NCBI RefSeq assembly: GCF_940670685.1
Contig: NZ_OW711693.1
Location: 2,728,001 to 2,792,000, forward strand
DNA from: Anaeropeptidivorans aminofermentans
Lineage (GTDB): Bacteria > Bacillota > Clostridia > Lachnospirales > UBA5962
Length of the DNA stretch: 64,000 bases
Direction: 5' to 3'
Both the position numbers and the translations under genes were made by a program. Shown piece after piece: positions 8,414 through 15,986 of the stretch (position 1 is its first letter; every line of letters begins with the position of its first letter). The notes below the pieces were generated by a model. The model worked only from the letters and a program-made list of their open reading frames with translations, was not told the DNA's origin and did no database searches.

Positions 8414-9154
8414 ATGTCAAATCCGCTGCTTAAAATAGATGATCTTCATGCCTTTGTGGAGGATAGGGAAATATTAAAAGGACTTAATCTTACGGTTAAT
8501 ATCGGTGAGGTTCACGTCATTATGGGCCCTAACGGAGCCGGAAAATCCACTTTGGCCAATATTATTATGGGTCACCCGGGCTATGAGGTTTCCGAAGGCA
8601 GTATTACCTTTGAAGGAGAAGATATAACCGAAGAAAAACCTAACGAAAGAGCCAAGAAGGGCCTTTTTCTGTCTTTTCAAAACCCTGAGGAAATCCCCGG
8701 GGTTACTATGGAGAATTTCTTAAGAACTGCCCGTATTGCAATAACCGGTGAAAATGTGAAGGCCTTTGCCTTCCATAAGGAAACGATAGCAAAAATGAAA
8801 GAGCTTGAAATGGATGAAAGCTATGCTTCCCGCTATGTGAATTTAGGTTTTTCCGGCGGCGAAAGAAAGAAAAGCGAAATTTTTCAAATGCTTATGCTGA
8901 ATCCTAAACTTGCAATCTTGGATGAAACCGATTCCGGCCTTGACGTAGATGCCGTTAAAATTGTTTCTTCCGGCGTAAACAAATTTAAGAATGAAAATAA
9001 CGCTATCATTATAATTACCCACAATACGAAAATTCTTGATCAGCTCCATGCAGACTTTGTTCATATACTCATGGACGGAAAAATCGTTAAAACCGGCGGA
9101 ATAGAATTAATCGATAAAATTAATGAATCCGGCTATGTGTCCTTAGAGAGGTGA
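8414..9154 (+). CDS. sufC: Fe-S cluster assembly ATPase SufC
   Basis: A 246-residue cytosolic ABC ATPase. It shows Walker A GPNGAGKST, a Q-loop in LSFQNPEEIPG, signature FSGGERKKSE and Walker B LAILDETDSGLD; the DETDSGLD form is diagnostic of SufC. It energises the SufBCD scaffold on which iron-sulfur clusters are built. It is first in a five-gene operon sufC-B-D-S-U. The ATG follows AGAGGTG. Confidence 0.97.
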   Translation: MSNPLLKIDDLHAFVEDREILKGLNLTVNIGEVHVIMGPNGAGKSTLANIIMGHPGYEVSEGSITFEGEDITEEKPNERAKKGLFLSFQNPEEIPGVTMENFLRTARIAITGENVKAFAFHKETIAKMKELEMDESYASRYVNLGFSGGERKKSEIFQMLMLNPKLAILDETDSGLDVDAVKIVSSGVNKFKNENNAIIIITHNTKILDQLHADFVHILMDGKIVKTGGIELIDKINESGYVSLER

Positions 9155-9161
9155 TTGGATA

Positions 9162-10568
9162 ATGGAAAAGAAAAAGACCTTTGTAGAGGATATAGATAGA
9201 GAGCTTCTGGATTTAAAAAATTCCGATACCGAGAGCTTTAAAATTAAAAAAGGTCTTACGAAGGAAATCGTAAGAGAAATATCTTCAATTAAAAACGAAC
9301 CTGAATGGATGCTTGATATAAGGCTTAAATCCCTTGAGGTTTATAATCATACGCTCATGCCTAAATGGGGTCCTTCCCTTCATGAGCTTAATATGGATAA
9401 TATCATAACCTACGTTAGCCCTAAAACCTCTATGAAAGGAAACTGGGACGAGGTTCCCGAGGACATTAAGGCTACCTTTGAGCGCCTTGGAATTCCAGAG
9501 GCAGAGAAAAAGTCTCTTGCAGGCGTAGGCGCCCAGTATGATTCAGAGGTGGTTTACCACAGCATAAAAGAAGAGCTTACAAAGCAGGGAGTCATCTATA
9601 CAGATATGGAAACTGCCGTAAGGGAATATGAGCCCATGATAAAGGAATATTTTATGAAGCTCCTTCCCCCTACGTCTCATAAGTTCGTGGCCCTTCACGG
9701 GGCTGTATGGTCCGGCGGTTCCTTCGTATACGTTCCCCAGGGAATTGATGTGAAAATCCCTCTCCAGTCTTATTTCAGGTTTAATTCTCCCGGCGCAGGG
9801 CAATTTGAGCATACCCTTATTATTGTTGACAAAGGTGCAAAGCTTCATTTTATAGAAGGCTGTTCTGCCCCTAAATATAACACCATAAACCTTCATGCAG
9901 GCGCCGTGGAGCTTTACGTAAAAGACGAAGCCACTTTAAGATATTCCACCATAGAAAACTGGTCCAAAAACATGATGAATCTGAATACAAAAATAGCCGA
10001 AGTGGGCAAAAACGCCCGCATGGAATGGGTATCAGGTACCTTCGGCTCTCATATAACCATGCTTTATCCTTCCAGTGTTCTGAAAGGCGAAGGAGCGAAA
10101 ACAGAATTTACAGGGGTAAGCTTTGCCTCTAAAGGGCAAGTTCTCGATACTGGAACGAAGGTTATTCATGCGGCCCCTAATACTTCCTCAACCATAAGCT
10201 CCCGTTCTATTTCAAAAGACGGCGGAGTAGCTATATATAGAAGCTCCGTCAATGTTATGCCGGAAGCTCACAATGTAAAATCCACCGTAAGCTGTGAGTC
10301 TCTTATGATGGATTCTATATCCCGCTCCGACACTCTTCCCGTTATGGATATAAGAAACGACGAAGTGGATATGGGCCATGAAGCAAAAATAGGCCGTATT
10401 TCCGAAGAAGCCATATTTTATTTGATGACGAGAGGGCTTTCGGAAGAAGAAGCGAAGGCTATGATCGTCCGCGGATTTGTTGAGCCGATTACAAAAGAGC
10501 TTCCTTTGGAATATGCGGTGGAAATGAATAATTTAATTTCAATAGAGCTTGAAGGAAGCATTGGCTAA
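9162..10568 (+). CDS. sufB: Fe-S cluster scaffold protein SufB
   Basis: 468 residues, the usual SufB length. Characteristic segments include MPKWGPSLHELN, PQGIDVKIPLQSYFR, FIEGCSAPKY (a conserved Cys in the scaffold), and the C-terminal GRISEEAIFYLMTRGLSEEEAKAMIVRGF helix-turn typical of SufB/SufD. It forms the SufBC2D complex with its neighbours and receives sulfur from SufS via SufU. It starts 7 nt after sufC stops, behind GAGAGGTGATT. Confidence 0.97.
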   Translation: MEKKKTFVEDIDRELLDLKNSDTESFKIKKGLTKEIVREISSIKNEPEWMLDIRLKSLEVYNHTLMPKWGPSLHELNMDNIITYVSPKTSMKGNWDEVPEDIKATFERLGIPEAEKKSLAGVGAQYDSEVVYHSIKEELTKQGVIYTDMETAVREYEPMIKEYFMKLLPPTSHKFVALHGAVWSGGSFVYVPQGIDVKIPLQSYFRFNSPGAGQFEHTLIIVDKGAKLHFIEGCSAPKYNTINLHAGAVELYVKDEATLRYSTIENWSKNMMNLNTKIAEVGKNARMEWVSGTFGSHITMLYPSSVLKGEGAKTEFTGVSFASKGQVLDTGTKVIHAAPNTSSTISSRSISKDGGVAIYRSSVNVMPEAHNVKSTVSCESLMMDSISRSDTLPVMDIRNDEVDMGHEAKIGRISEEAIFYLMTRGLSEEEAKAMIVRGFVEPITKELPLEYAVEMNNLISIELEGSIG

Positions 10569-10579
10569 GGAGGTTTCTT

Positions 10580-11674
10580 ATGAATCAAGCATTTACAAAT
10601 ATAAATGAAATACCCGTTAAAACCTGGAGTTGGCTGAAAGTAAATTCCGCAACCATAAAGGGAAATATTCCTTTTATATCAAGCTATTTGAAAAATCCTG
10701 TGGAAAAGCTTCCGGAAGGAATAGAGCTTCAGCCGGTGGAGCAGTATGACCCCCATTTAAACGAGGGAATGCCTGTATCAACGGTAAAAAAAGAGCTTCT
10801 GGACTTTACAAAGGAAAATAGAAACAGCGGATACTTTATCCGTATCCCGGAAAACTTTAAATCGGAAGAACCTCTGATTTTATCCTATGAGCTTAACGAC
10901 AGCTACCCTACTTTGGTTGACGATACTTTTATTCTTGCGGAAAAAGATAGCTGTGCAACAGTAATTATAATATATAAGGCCTCTGGAAATAAGCCCTTCT
11001 TCCATAACGGCATCACAAGGGTTTATGCCGAAAAAGAAGCAGATATTAAACTTATAAAGATTCAGATGCTTAAGGATAATGACATACACTCAGACCATGT
11101 ACTGGGGCATTGTGAAGAAAAGGGAAATATAGAAATCATCCTTTCAGAGCTTGGTGGAAAGGAAGCTGTAGGAAGCTGTTCCATTGACCTTTTAGGCGAG
11201 AAAAGCCGGGGTGAGCTTAGTACAATTTACCTTGGCGATAAAGACAGGGAGCTTGATATGAACTACCGTATCACCCATTACGGCAAAAATTCCGAAAGTG
11301 AAATTCATTCAAGAGGCGTTCTGAAAGACAGAACAAGAAAGGTTTTCAGAGGAACCATTGATTTTATAAGCGGCGCATCAGGCTCCAAGGGCAGCGAAGA
11401 AGAACATACCATTCTTTTAAGCCCCAATATTAAAAATATCTCTACGCCTTTGCTTTTATGCGGAGAAGCAGATGTTGAAGGCGCCCACGCCGCAAGCACG
11501 GGCAAGCTTGATGAAAATATGCTTTTTTATCTTATGACAAGGGGATTAAGCGAAAAGGATGCAAGAAAAATCATGGTAGAAGCGTCCTTTGCTCCTGTGA
11601 TTGAAAAAATTACATTAGACAGTCTGAAAGAGACCCTTTCTTCTTATGTAAGGGGGAAATTGGATTATGAATAA
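10580..11674 (+). CDS. sufD: Fe-S cluster assembly protein SufD
   Basis: 364 residues, homologous to SufB over the beta-helix core. It carries the C-terminal signature ENMLFYLMTRGLSEKDARKIMVEASFAPVIEKI. SufD pairs with SufB and helps iron entry into the scaffold. A strong AAGGAGG lies 7 nt before the ATG. Its last 8 nt overlap the start of sufS, so the two are translationally coupled. Confidence 0.93.
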   Translation: MNQAFTNINEIPVKTWSWLKVNSATIKGNIPFISSYLKNPVEKLPEGIELQPVEQYDPHLNEGMPVSTVKKELLDFTKENRNSGYFIRIPENFKSEEPLILSYELNDSYPTLVDDTFILAEKDSCATVIIIYKASGNKPFFHNGITRVYAEKEADIKLIKIQMLKDNDIHSDHVLGHCEEKGNIEIILSELGGKEAVGSCSIDLLGEKSRGELSTIYLGDKDRELDMNYRITHYGKNSESEIHSRGVLKDRTRKVFRGTIDFISGASGSKGSEEEHTILLSPNIKNISTPLLLCGEADVEGAHAASTGKLDENMLFYLMTRGLSEKDARKIMVEASFAPVIEKITLDSLKETLSSYVRGKLDYE

Positions 11675-12893
11675 TCCCTATATAAAAGACTTTCCTATAT
11701 TAAGTGAAAAATCAAATGCTAAAAGGCTTGTATATCTTGATAACGCCGCTACCACTCAAAAGCCGATTCAGGTTCTCAATGCAATTGATGATTATTACAG
11801 AAAAACCAATGCCAATCCTCACAGAGGGGCATATTCTTTAAGCATAAAATCAACAGAGGCCTACGAAAACACTCGTACAAAAGTTAAAGAATTTATAAAT
11901 GCCGCAAAGGATTCGGAAATCGTATTTACCAAAAGCGCTACGGAAGCCCTAAACCTTCTTGCTTTAAGCTACGGAATGAACTTTATTGAAAAGGATGATG
12001 AAATCCTAATCTCCATAGCGGAGCATCACAGTAATCTCGTTCCATGGCAGCAGGTGGCAAGCATAAAAGGCGCTAAGCTTCACTATCTTTATATAGATGA
12101 AAATGGGGAAATTCCCTTAGCAGAAATAGAAAATAAAATCACTGAAAAAACAAAAATTATTTCCATAGCCCATGTTTCAAACGTACTGGGAGTCATAAAC
12201 CCTATAGAAAAAATAGTGGAGAAAGCCCATTCTAAAGGTGCCATAGTAATCCTTGACATGGCCCAGAGCATTCCCCATATGAAAATCGACGTTCAAAAGA
12301 TGGATATTGATTTTGCTGTTTTTTCAGGCCACAAAATGTATGCTCCTATGGGTATCGGGGTTCTTTACGGAAAGGAAAGCCTTCTTGAAAAAACACCTCC
12401 CTTCCTTTTCGGCGGGGATATGATAGAGTATGTTTTTGAACAGAGCACAACATTTGCCCCTGTACCCCAAAAATTTGAAGGGGGTACGCAAAATGTGGAA
12501 GGAGCTGTAGGCCTTTCCGCTGCCATAGATTATATGAATTCTATAGGCTTTGAAAACATAAGCTCTATAGAAAGCAAACTTACGGCATATGCCCTGGAAA
12601 AACTTCTGGAAAACCCCCATATAGAAATATTAGGCTCAAAGTCTTCCGAAAACCGTTCAGGCGTCATTGCATTTAACGTAAAAGACGTTCACCCTCACGA
12701 TGTTTCATCGATACTTGACGCCGATGGCATAGCCATACGTTCAGGCCATCACTGCGCCCACCCTTTAATGAAATATCTGGGTATCAATGCTTCCTGCCGT
12801 TTAAGTTTAAGCTTTTATAATACAGAAGAGGACATCGATATTCTTTCGGAAAGCCTTAAAAATGTAAGGAGGTGGCTTAGAATTGAATCTTGA
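11667..12893 (+). CDS. sufS: cysteine desulfurase SufS
   Basis: 408-residue PLP enzyme of the group II cysteine desulfurases. It has YLDNAATTQKP near the N-terminus, AEHHSNLVPW, the PLP lysine in FSGHKMYAPMGIG, and the persulfide cysteine in RSGHHCAHPLMKYLG. It converts cysteine to alanine and passes the sulfur to SufU. The ATG lies inside the end of sufD. Its 3' end overlaps the sufU start by about 11 nt. Confidence 0.97.
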   Translation: MNNPYIKDFPILSEKSNAKRLVYLDNAATTQKPIQVLNAIDDYYRKTNANPHRGAYSLSIKSTEAYENTRTKVKEFINAAKDSEIVFTKSATEALNLLALSYGMNFIEKDDEILISIAEHHSNLVPWQQVASIKGAKLHYLYIDENGEIPLAEIENKITEKTKIISIAHVSNVLGVINPIEKIVEKAHSKGAIVILDMAQSIPHMKIDVQKMDIDFAVFSGHKMYAPMGIGVLYGKESLLEKTPPFLFGGDMIEYVFEQSTTFAPVPQKFEGGTQNVEGAVGLSAAIDYMNSIGFENISSIESKLTAYALEKLLENPHIEILGSKSSENRSGVIAFNVKDVHPHDVSSILDADGIAIRSGHHCAHPLMKYLGINASCRLSLSFYNTEEDIDILSESLKNVRRWLRIES

Positions 12894-13317
12894 TGATATT
12901 TATACAGAAGTTATCGCAGAACACAGTAATTCAAAAGCCAATAAGAGAGAACTGTCTTCTCCTGATATGGTTCTTGAGGGCGTTAATCCAAACTGCGGAG
13001 ATGAACTTAAAATCGCCTTTAAAACCTCAGAGGGAAAAATAGATGACCTTGCCTTTACAGGCATAGGCTGTGCCATATCTCAGGCTTCCGCTTCTATTAT
13101 GTCGGAGCTTTTAAGGGGCCGTACATTAGAGGAAGCAAAGCATCTTATAGCGCTTTTTCTAAAAATGATTAAGCGCGAAGTAACAGAAGAATCGGCCCTT
13201 GAGGAATTGGGAGAAGCCGTAGCCTTAAAAAATATTTCCAATATGCCTGCCAGGGTAAAATGCGCCGTGCTTGCGTGGCATACATTGGAAGAAGGCATAA
13301 ATAAGCTTGAAGAATAA
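12883..13317 (+). CDS. sufU: SufU, zinc-dependent sulfurtransferase
   Basis: 144-residue SufU-type member of the IscU superfamily. The three zinc-binding cysteines are visible in NPNCGDELK, GIGCAISQAS and ARVKCAVLAW, and the SufU-specific insertion (LRGRTLEEAKHL...) is present. SufU accepts the persulfide from SufS in Gram-positive bacteria. The start is a TTG at 12883, supported by AAGGAGGTGG eight nucleotides before it; no ATG is available in frame nearby. It is the last gene of the operon. Confidence 0.95.
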   Translation: MNLDDIYTEVIAEHSNSKANKRELSSPDMVLEGVNPNCGDELKIAFKTSEGKIDDLAFTGIGCAISQASASIMSELLRGRTLEEAKHLIALFLKMIKREVTEESALEELGEAVALKNISNMPARVKCAVLAWHTLEEGINKLEE

Positions 13318-13397
13318 TTTATTATAATATAAGAACCTATTATTTTGAATTTTATACTATATTTTAATAAATATAAAATAGTAGTATTGTAAAACGG

Positions 13398-13546
13398 AAC
13401 AGGAAAAAATCCTGGCTAGATTAAAATACCGTTTACGGCATTTTACTTTTATGGTATTTTGCGAAGAAAAATTCTTATTGCTTTTCTCTTATTTTAGCCC
13501 TCAAAAGCCGAATATTATCTTTGGTATAAAAACAAATTGACTATAC
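13398..13546. repeat. family B palindromic repeat, copy B2 (long form)
   Basis: The core 13452-13546 begins TGGTATTTTGCGAAG, continues with ATTGCTTTTCTCTTATTTTA and ends GGTATAAAAACAAATTGACT. Upstream it shares AACAGGAAAAAATCCT with copy B3 at 37931. Its 3' end runs directly into the family A copy at 13545. Confidence 0.7.
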
Positions 13547-13679
13547 AGTAAATTTAAAGTTAAACAATAACAAAGCCCCCTATTCACGTGAACTAAAAAT
13601 ATACTGTGTTCGAAGGAAACCCGTGTTTTTAAATTTTTAGTGAATAGGCTTTTGCTCTTTCTTTATATGAAATTTACTA
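13545..13679. repeat. family A palindromic repeat, copy A2 (diverged)
   Basis: Ends CAGTAAATTTAAAGTTAAA and ATATGAAATTTACTA. The inner stem differs from A1 but still pairs: CTAAAAAT...ATTTTTAG and CCTATTCAC...GTGAATAGG. It lies between sufU and the DtxR-like gene. Confidence 0.8.
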
Positions 13680-13787
13680 AAATAAAAGAAGTAAAATCTT
13701 TTGAAAAACTCCTTAAACCATGGAATTCTTACTGTAAATTTTTTGGCATTATTAAAGTTTATTTTAAATGCTTGGAGGTATATAACT

Positions 13788-14225
13788 TTGAAAAAGCTTA
13801 CCACTTCAAGACAGCACTATATTAAAGCCGTATATGAACTGGATAAAGGCAGCGGCGCAAGGATATCTGATATCGCTATAAACCTAGGCCATACAAAGGC
13901 AAGCGTATGCGTTGCCATGAAGGGCCTTGAAGACATGGGCTATATCAGAAGGGACGAAAACAGGCTTGTCCACCTTACAGACGACGGCAAATGGCAGGCT
14001 CTTGTGCTTTTAGACAAATTCGCAATCGTAAAGTATTTTCTTACGGAAGTACTCAAGGTAGACCCTGAAACAGCAGAGGTAGACTCATGCTCTATAGAGC
14101 ATGTTATCAGCAATGAAACTCTTTGTTCCATATGCAGGTTCATCGATTATAAATCCGAAAGGAAAGCCTGCTCAGGTAAATGTCATTTGCTTGATAAAAA
14201 GACAGAAAGTATAGCAATAAATTAG
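13788..14225 (+). CDS. DtxR/MntR-family metal-dependent regulator
   Basis: The 145-residue product has an N-terminal winged helix (residues 5-65: HYIKAVYELDKG, ISDIAINLGHTKASVCVAMKGLEDMGYI, RLVHLTDDG). A metal-binding and dimerisation domain follows (VDPETAEVDSCSIEHVISNETLCSICRFI), typical of short DtxR-family proteins. Members repress iron or manganese uptake genes when loaded with metal. The start chosen is TTG at 13788, because GGAGG lies 9 nt upstream; an in-frame ATG at 13701 has no ribosome-binding site and its extra residues are not family-like. No transporter is adjacent. The nearby suf operon suggests, but does not prove, an iron role. Confidence 0.85.
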   Translation: MKKLTTSRQHYIKAVYELDKGSGARISDIAINLGHTKASVCVAMKGLEDMGYIRRDENRLVHLTDDGKWQALVLLDKFAIVKYFLTEVLKVDPETAEVDSCSIEHVISNETLCSICRFIDYKSERKACSGKCHLLDKKTESIAIN

Positions 14226-14231
14226 CATTAT

Positions 14232-14282
14232 AAAAAGACAAGGAATAAAAGGTGTTAAAGCCTTTTATTCCTTGTCTTTTTA
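14232..14282. terminator. bidirectional intrinsic terminator
   Basis: AAAAGACAAGGAATAAAAGG, loop of 8, then the exact complement, with A and T tracts on both sides. It ends the regulator gene and, on the other strand, overlaps the stop codon of the VOC gene. Confidence 0.9.
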
Positions 14283-14693
14283 CGGCCAAAGCACAAAGCA
14301 AAAAGGGTGCCCGGCAGGGTCTGTCATTGTAATCCATTTATCCCCGCCGTACTGTTTTTCCGCCATCTTTGCTCCGCAGGAAAGGGCATGGCTTACGGCA
14401 CGCTCCATTTCCTCTTTGCCTCTTACGGCAAAATCAAGATGGGTCATCTGCTGCTGGGCTCCTTCCTCCTCAGGCCATATGGGAGGAATATAAAGATCAT
14501 TTTTTTGAAAGGCAATTTTTGTGCCGCCTGTGGGAGAAATAATATCCGCCCATTCCGCTTCGTCACTGTAATTTTTCTTCCAACCTAAAAGATTGACATA
14601 AAAATCCGCCAATGCAGAAGGATCCTTGCAGTCCAACACTGCAGCATCAAGTCCGATGGGAAAATTAGGTTTGTTATTTTCATTCTGATTCAT
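14280..14693 (-). CDS. VOC-family (glyoxalase/bleomycin resistance fold) protein
   Basis: 137-residue single-chain VOC protein with two beta-alpha-beta-beta-beta modules: LDAAVLDCKDPSALADFYVNLLGW and HLDFAVRGKEEMERAVSHALSCGA. It ends in MTDPAGHPFCFVLW, the usual C-terminal metal-side strand. This is the small glyoxalase-like subfamily, often called PhnB or glyoxalase-like, with no assigned substrate. It sits between terminators and appears monocistronic. Confidence 0.85.
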   Translation of the reverse strand: MNQNENNKPNFPIGLDAAVLDCKDPSALADFYVNLLGWKKNYSDEAEWADIISPTGGTKIAFQKNDLYIPPIWPEEEGAQQQMTHLDFAVRGKEEMERAVSHALSCGAKMAEKQYGGDKWITMTDPAGHPFCFVLWP

Positions 14694-14719
14694 TTTAATC
14701 CTCCTTATAAATGTAAATT

Positions 14720-14856
14720 ATAGTAAATTTAAAGTTAAATTGTAGCAAATCCGTATATTCACGAAGGCTCAAAAATGTACCGTTTCCGAAGGAAATCCGT
14801 GTTTTTGGGCCTTAAGGGAATAGACTTTTGCTGCTTCTTCATGATAAATTTACTAT
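14720..14856. repeat. family A palindromic repeat, copy A3
   Basis: 137 bp, ends ATAGTAAATTT and AAATTTACTAT, closely similar to A1 over the core. The inner stem GGCTCAAAAA pairs with TTTTTGGGCC through a G-T wobble. It lies in the spacer between the MerR gene and the VOC gene. Confidence 0.85.
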
Positions 14857-14874
14857 ATATTGATTTTTAGGTGC

Positions 14875-15705
14875 TTAATTTAATAAGCCCACATGAATAG
14901 ACACCTTAATTACATATTCCTCAGGGTCTTTTGCCGACAAATAAGAAATCATATCCTGCTCATAGGAATCTCCTATAATTTCCATCTCATTTTCTTCTAT
15001 ATAGTTTATAAGCTTTTCATAGGTTTCTTTAAGCCTGTTATAATCACCCTTATGAATCATAACGGCGTAAAGGCCTTTCGGCTTTATATAGAGCCTCTCG
15101 CTTTCAACCTTTTTACTTATCCTGCTGCTGTAATAATCGAGGTTTGAATAAAATCCCTTTTTGATATTTTCCTTTTTTAAGATAGCCCCAATGGGAAATT
15201 CGCCGAACACATCTATAGCCTTGCAATAATCAAAATGCTCTTTCATTTTCTCCATTGTTTCCTTATCGCTGTCACCAGGCTCTACCTTTGCGGCGATGTA
15301 ATATTCTTCGTTGCATTCTTCTGTATAAATGGCGCCGTACTCTGCTTTTAATGCTCTTTCGGTTATATGAATGGTGTTTTGGAGCATTTTTCTCATTCTT
15401 TTTATTTTTCCCATTTCTTCTGCAAGGCTTTTATCCTTTTCCTTTAATATGGAAAGAAAATAAGAAGCGTTTCGATTTGCAAGATACTCCCTTATTTCGC
15501 CTAAGGAGCTTCCCGCTTCTTTTAATACAGCAATTAAATCATAGGTGAAAAACTGGTTTATGGAATAGTAGCGATAGCCGTTTTTCCCTTTGATTTCCGG
15601 CTTCAGTATGCCTATTTCATCATAATGAAACAATGTATGCTTTGTTACGCCGCAGATATCCGCAAATTCTTTTGTTGTAAAATACTGAATATTTTTTTCA
15701 GACAT
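14875..15705 (-). CDS. MerR-family regulator with GyrI-like effector domain
   Basis: 276 residues with BmrR-like architecture. The N-terminal MerR helix-turn-helix is FTTKEFADICGVTKHTLFHY followed by DEIGILKPE and YRYYSINQF. A dimerisation coiled coil (about 75-120) and a GyrI-like ligand-binding domain (about 125-276, including LYAVMIHKGDYNRLKETYEKL) follow. Such proteins bind cationic drugs or lipophilic compounds and activate efflux genes by twisting promoters with a long spacer. It is divergent from an ABC exporter whose promoter has exactly this form. The ATG follows AAGAGGT. Confidence 0.88.
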   Translation of the reverse strand: MSEKNIQYFTTKEFADICGVTKHTLFHYDEIGILKPEIKGKNGYRYYSINQFFTYDLIAVLKEAGSSLGEIREYLANRNASYFLSILKEKDKSLAEEMGKIKRMRKMLQNTIHITERALKAEYGAIYTEECNEEYYIAAKVEPGDSDKETMEKMKEHFDYCKAIDVFGEFPIGAILKKENIKKGFYSNLDYYSSRISKKVESERLYIKPKGLYAVMIHKGDYNRLKETYEKLINYIEENEMEIIGDSYEQDMISYLSAKDPEEYVIKVSIHVGLLN

Positions 15706-15717
15706 ATTATATACCTC

Positions 15718-15748
15718 TTGACATTCGGGTTACTCTATACTTTATAAT
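15718..15748 (+). promoter_or_regulatory. MerR-type promoter of the ABC exporter operon
   Basis: TTGACA (15718-15723), a spacer of 19 bp, and TATAAT (15743-15748). Both hexamers are perfect, and the 19-bp spacer is the hallmark of MerR-activated promoters. The spacer holds a weak dyad (GTTACTCTATAC). It faces the exporter genes and starts 13 bp upstream of the merR start codon. Regulation by the adjacent MerR protein is inferred. Confidence 0.7.
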
Positions 15749-15803
15749 GGCATAGTTATCTAATTCAGTCAAGTATAGCAATAAACTTTAAAAAGCTAAG
15801 TTT

Positions 15804-15931
15804 ATTGTAAAATAGCTTTAAGGCAGAAACAAAAACCTGTTTTTCATAAACGGCTTCATATAATAAAAGCGCCTATATGAAGCCCTTCAAATATACGGTT
15901 TTTGTTACTGCAATCAAATTATTTTACTATA
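15804..15931. repeat. family C palindromic repeat, copy C1
   Basis: Ends TTGTAAAATAGCTTTAAGGC and CAAATTATTTTACTAT. Inner arms ACAAAAACC...GGTTTTTGT surround GGCTTCATATA...TATATGAAGCC. It lies in the predicted leader of the exporter mRNA. Copies C2 (21433) and C3 (53267) are related. Confidence 0.75.
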
Positions 15932-15986
15932 CTTTCTATAGAGTTTATAAGTATAAGCAACGCTTTTTTATTTTCAGGAGGACATC

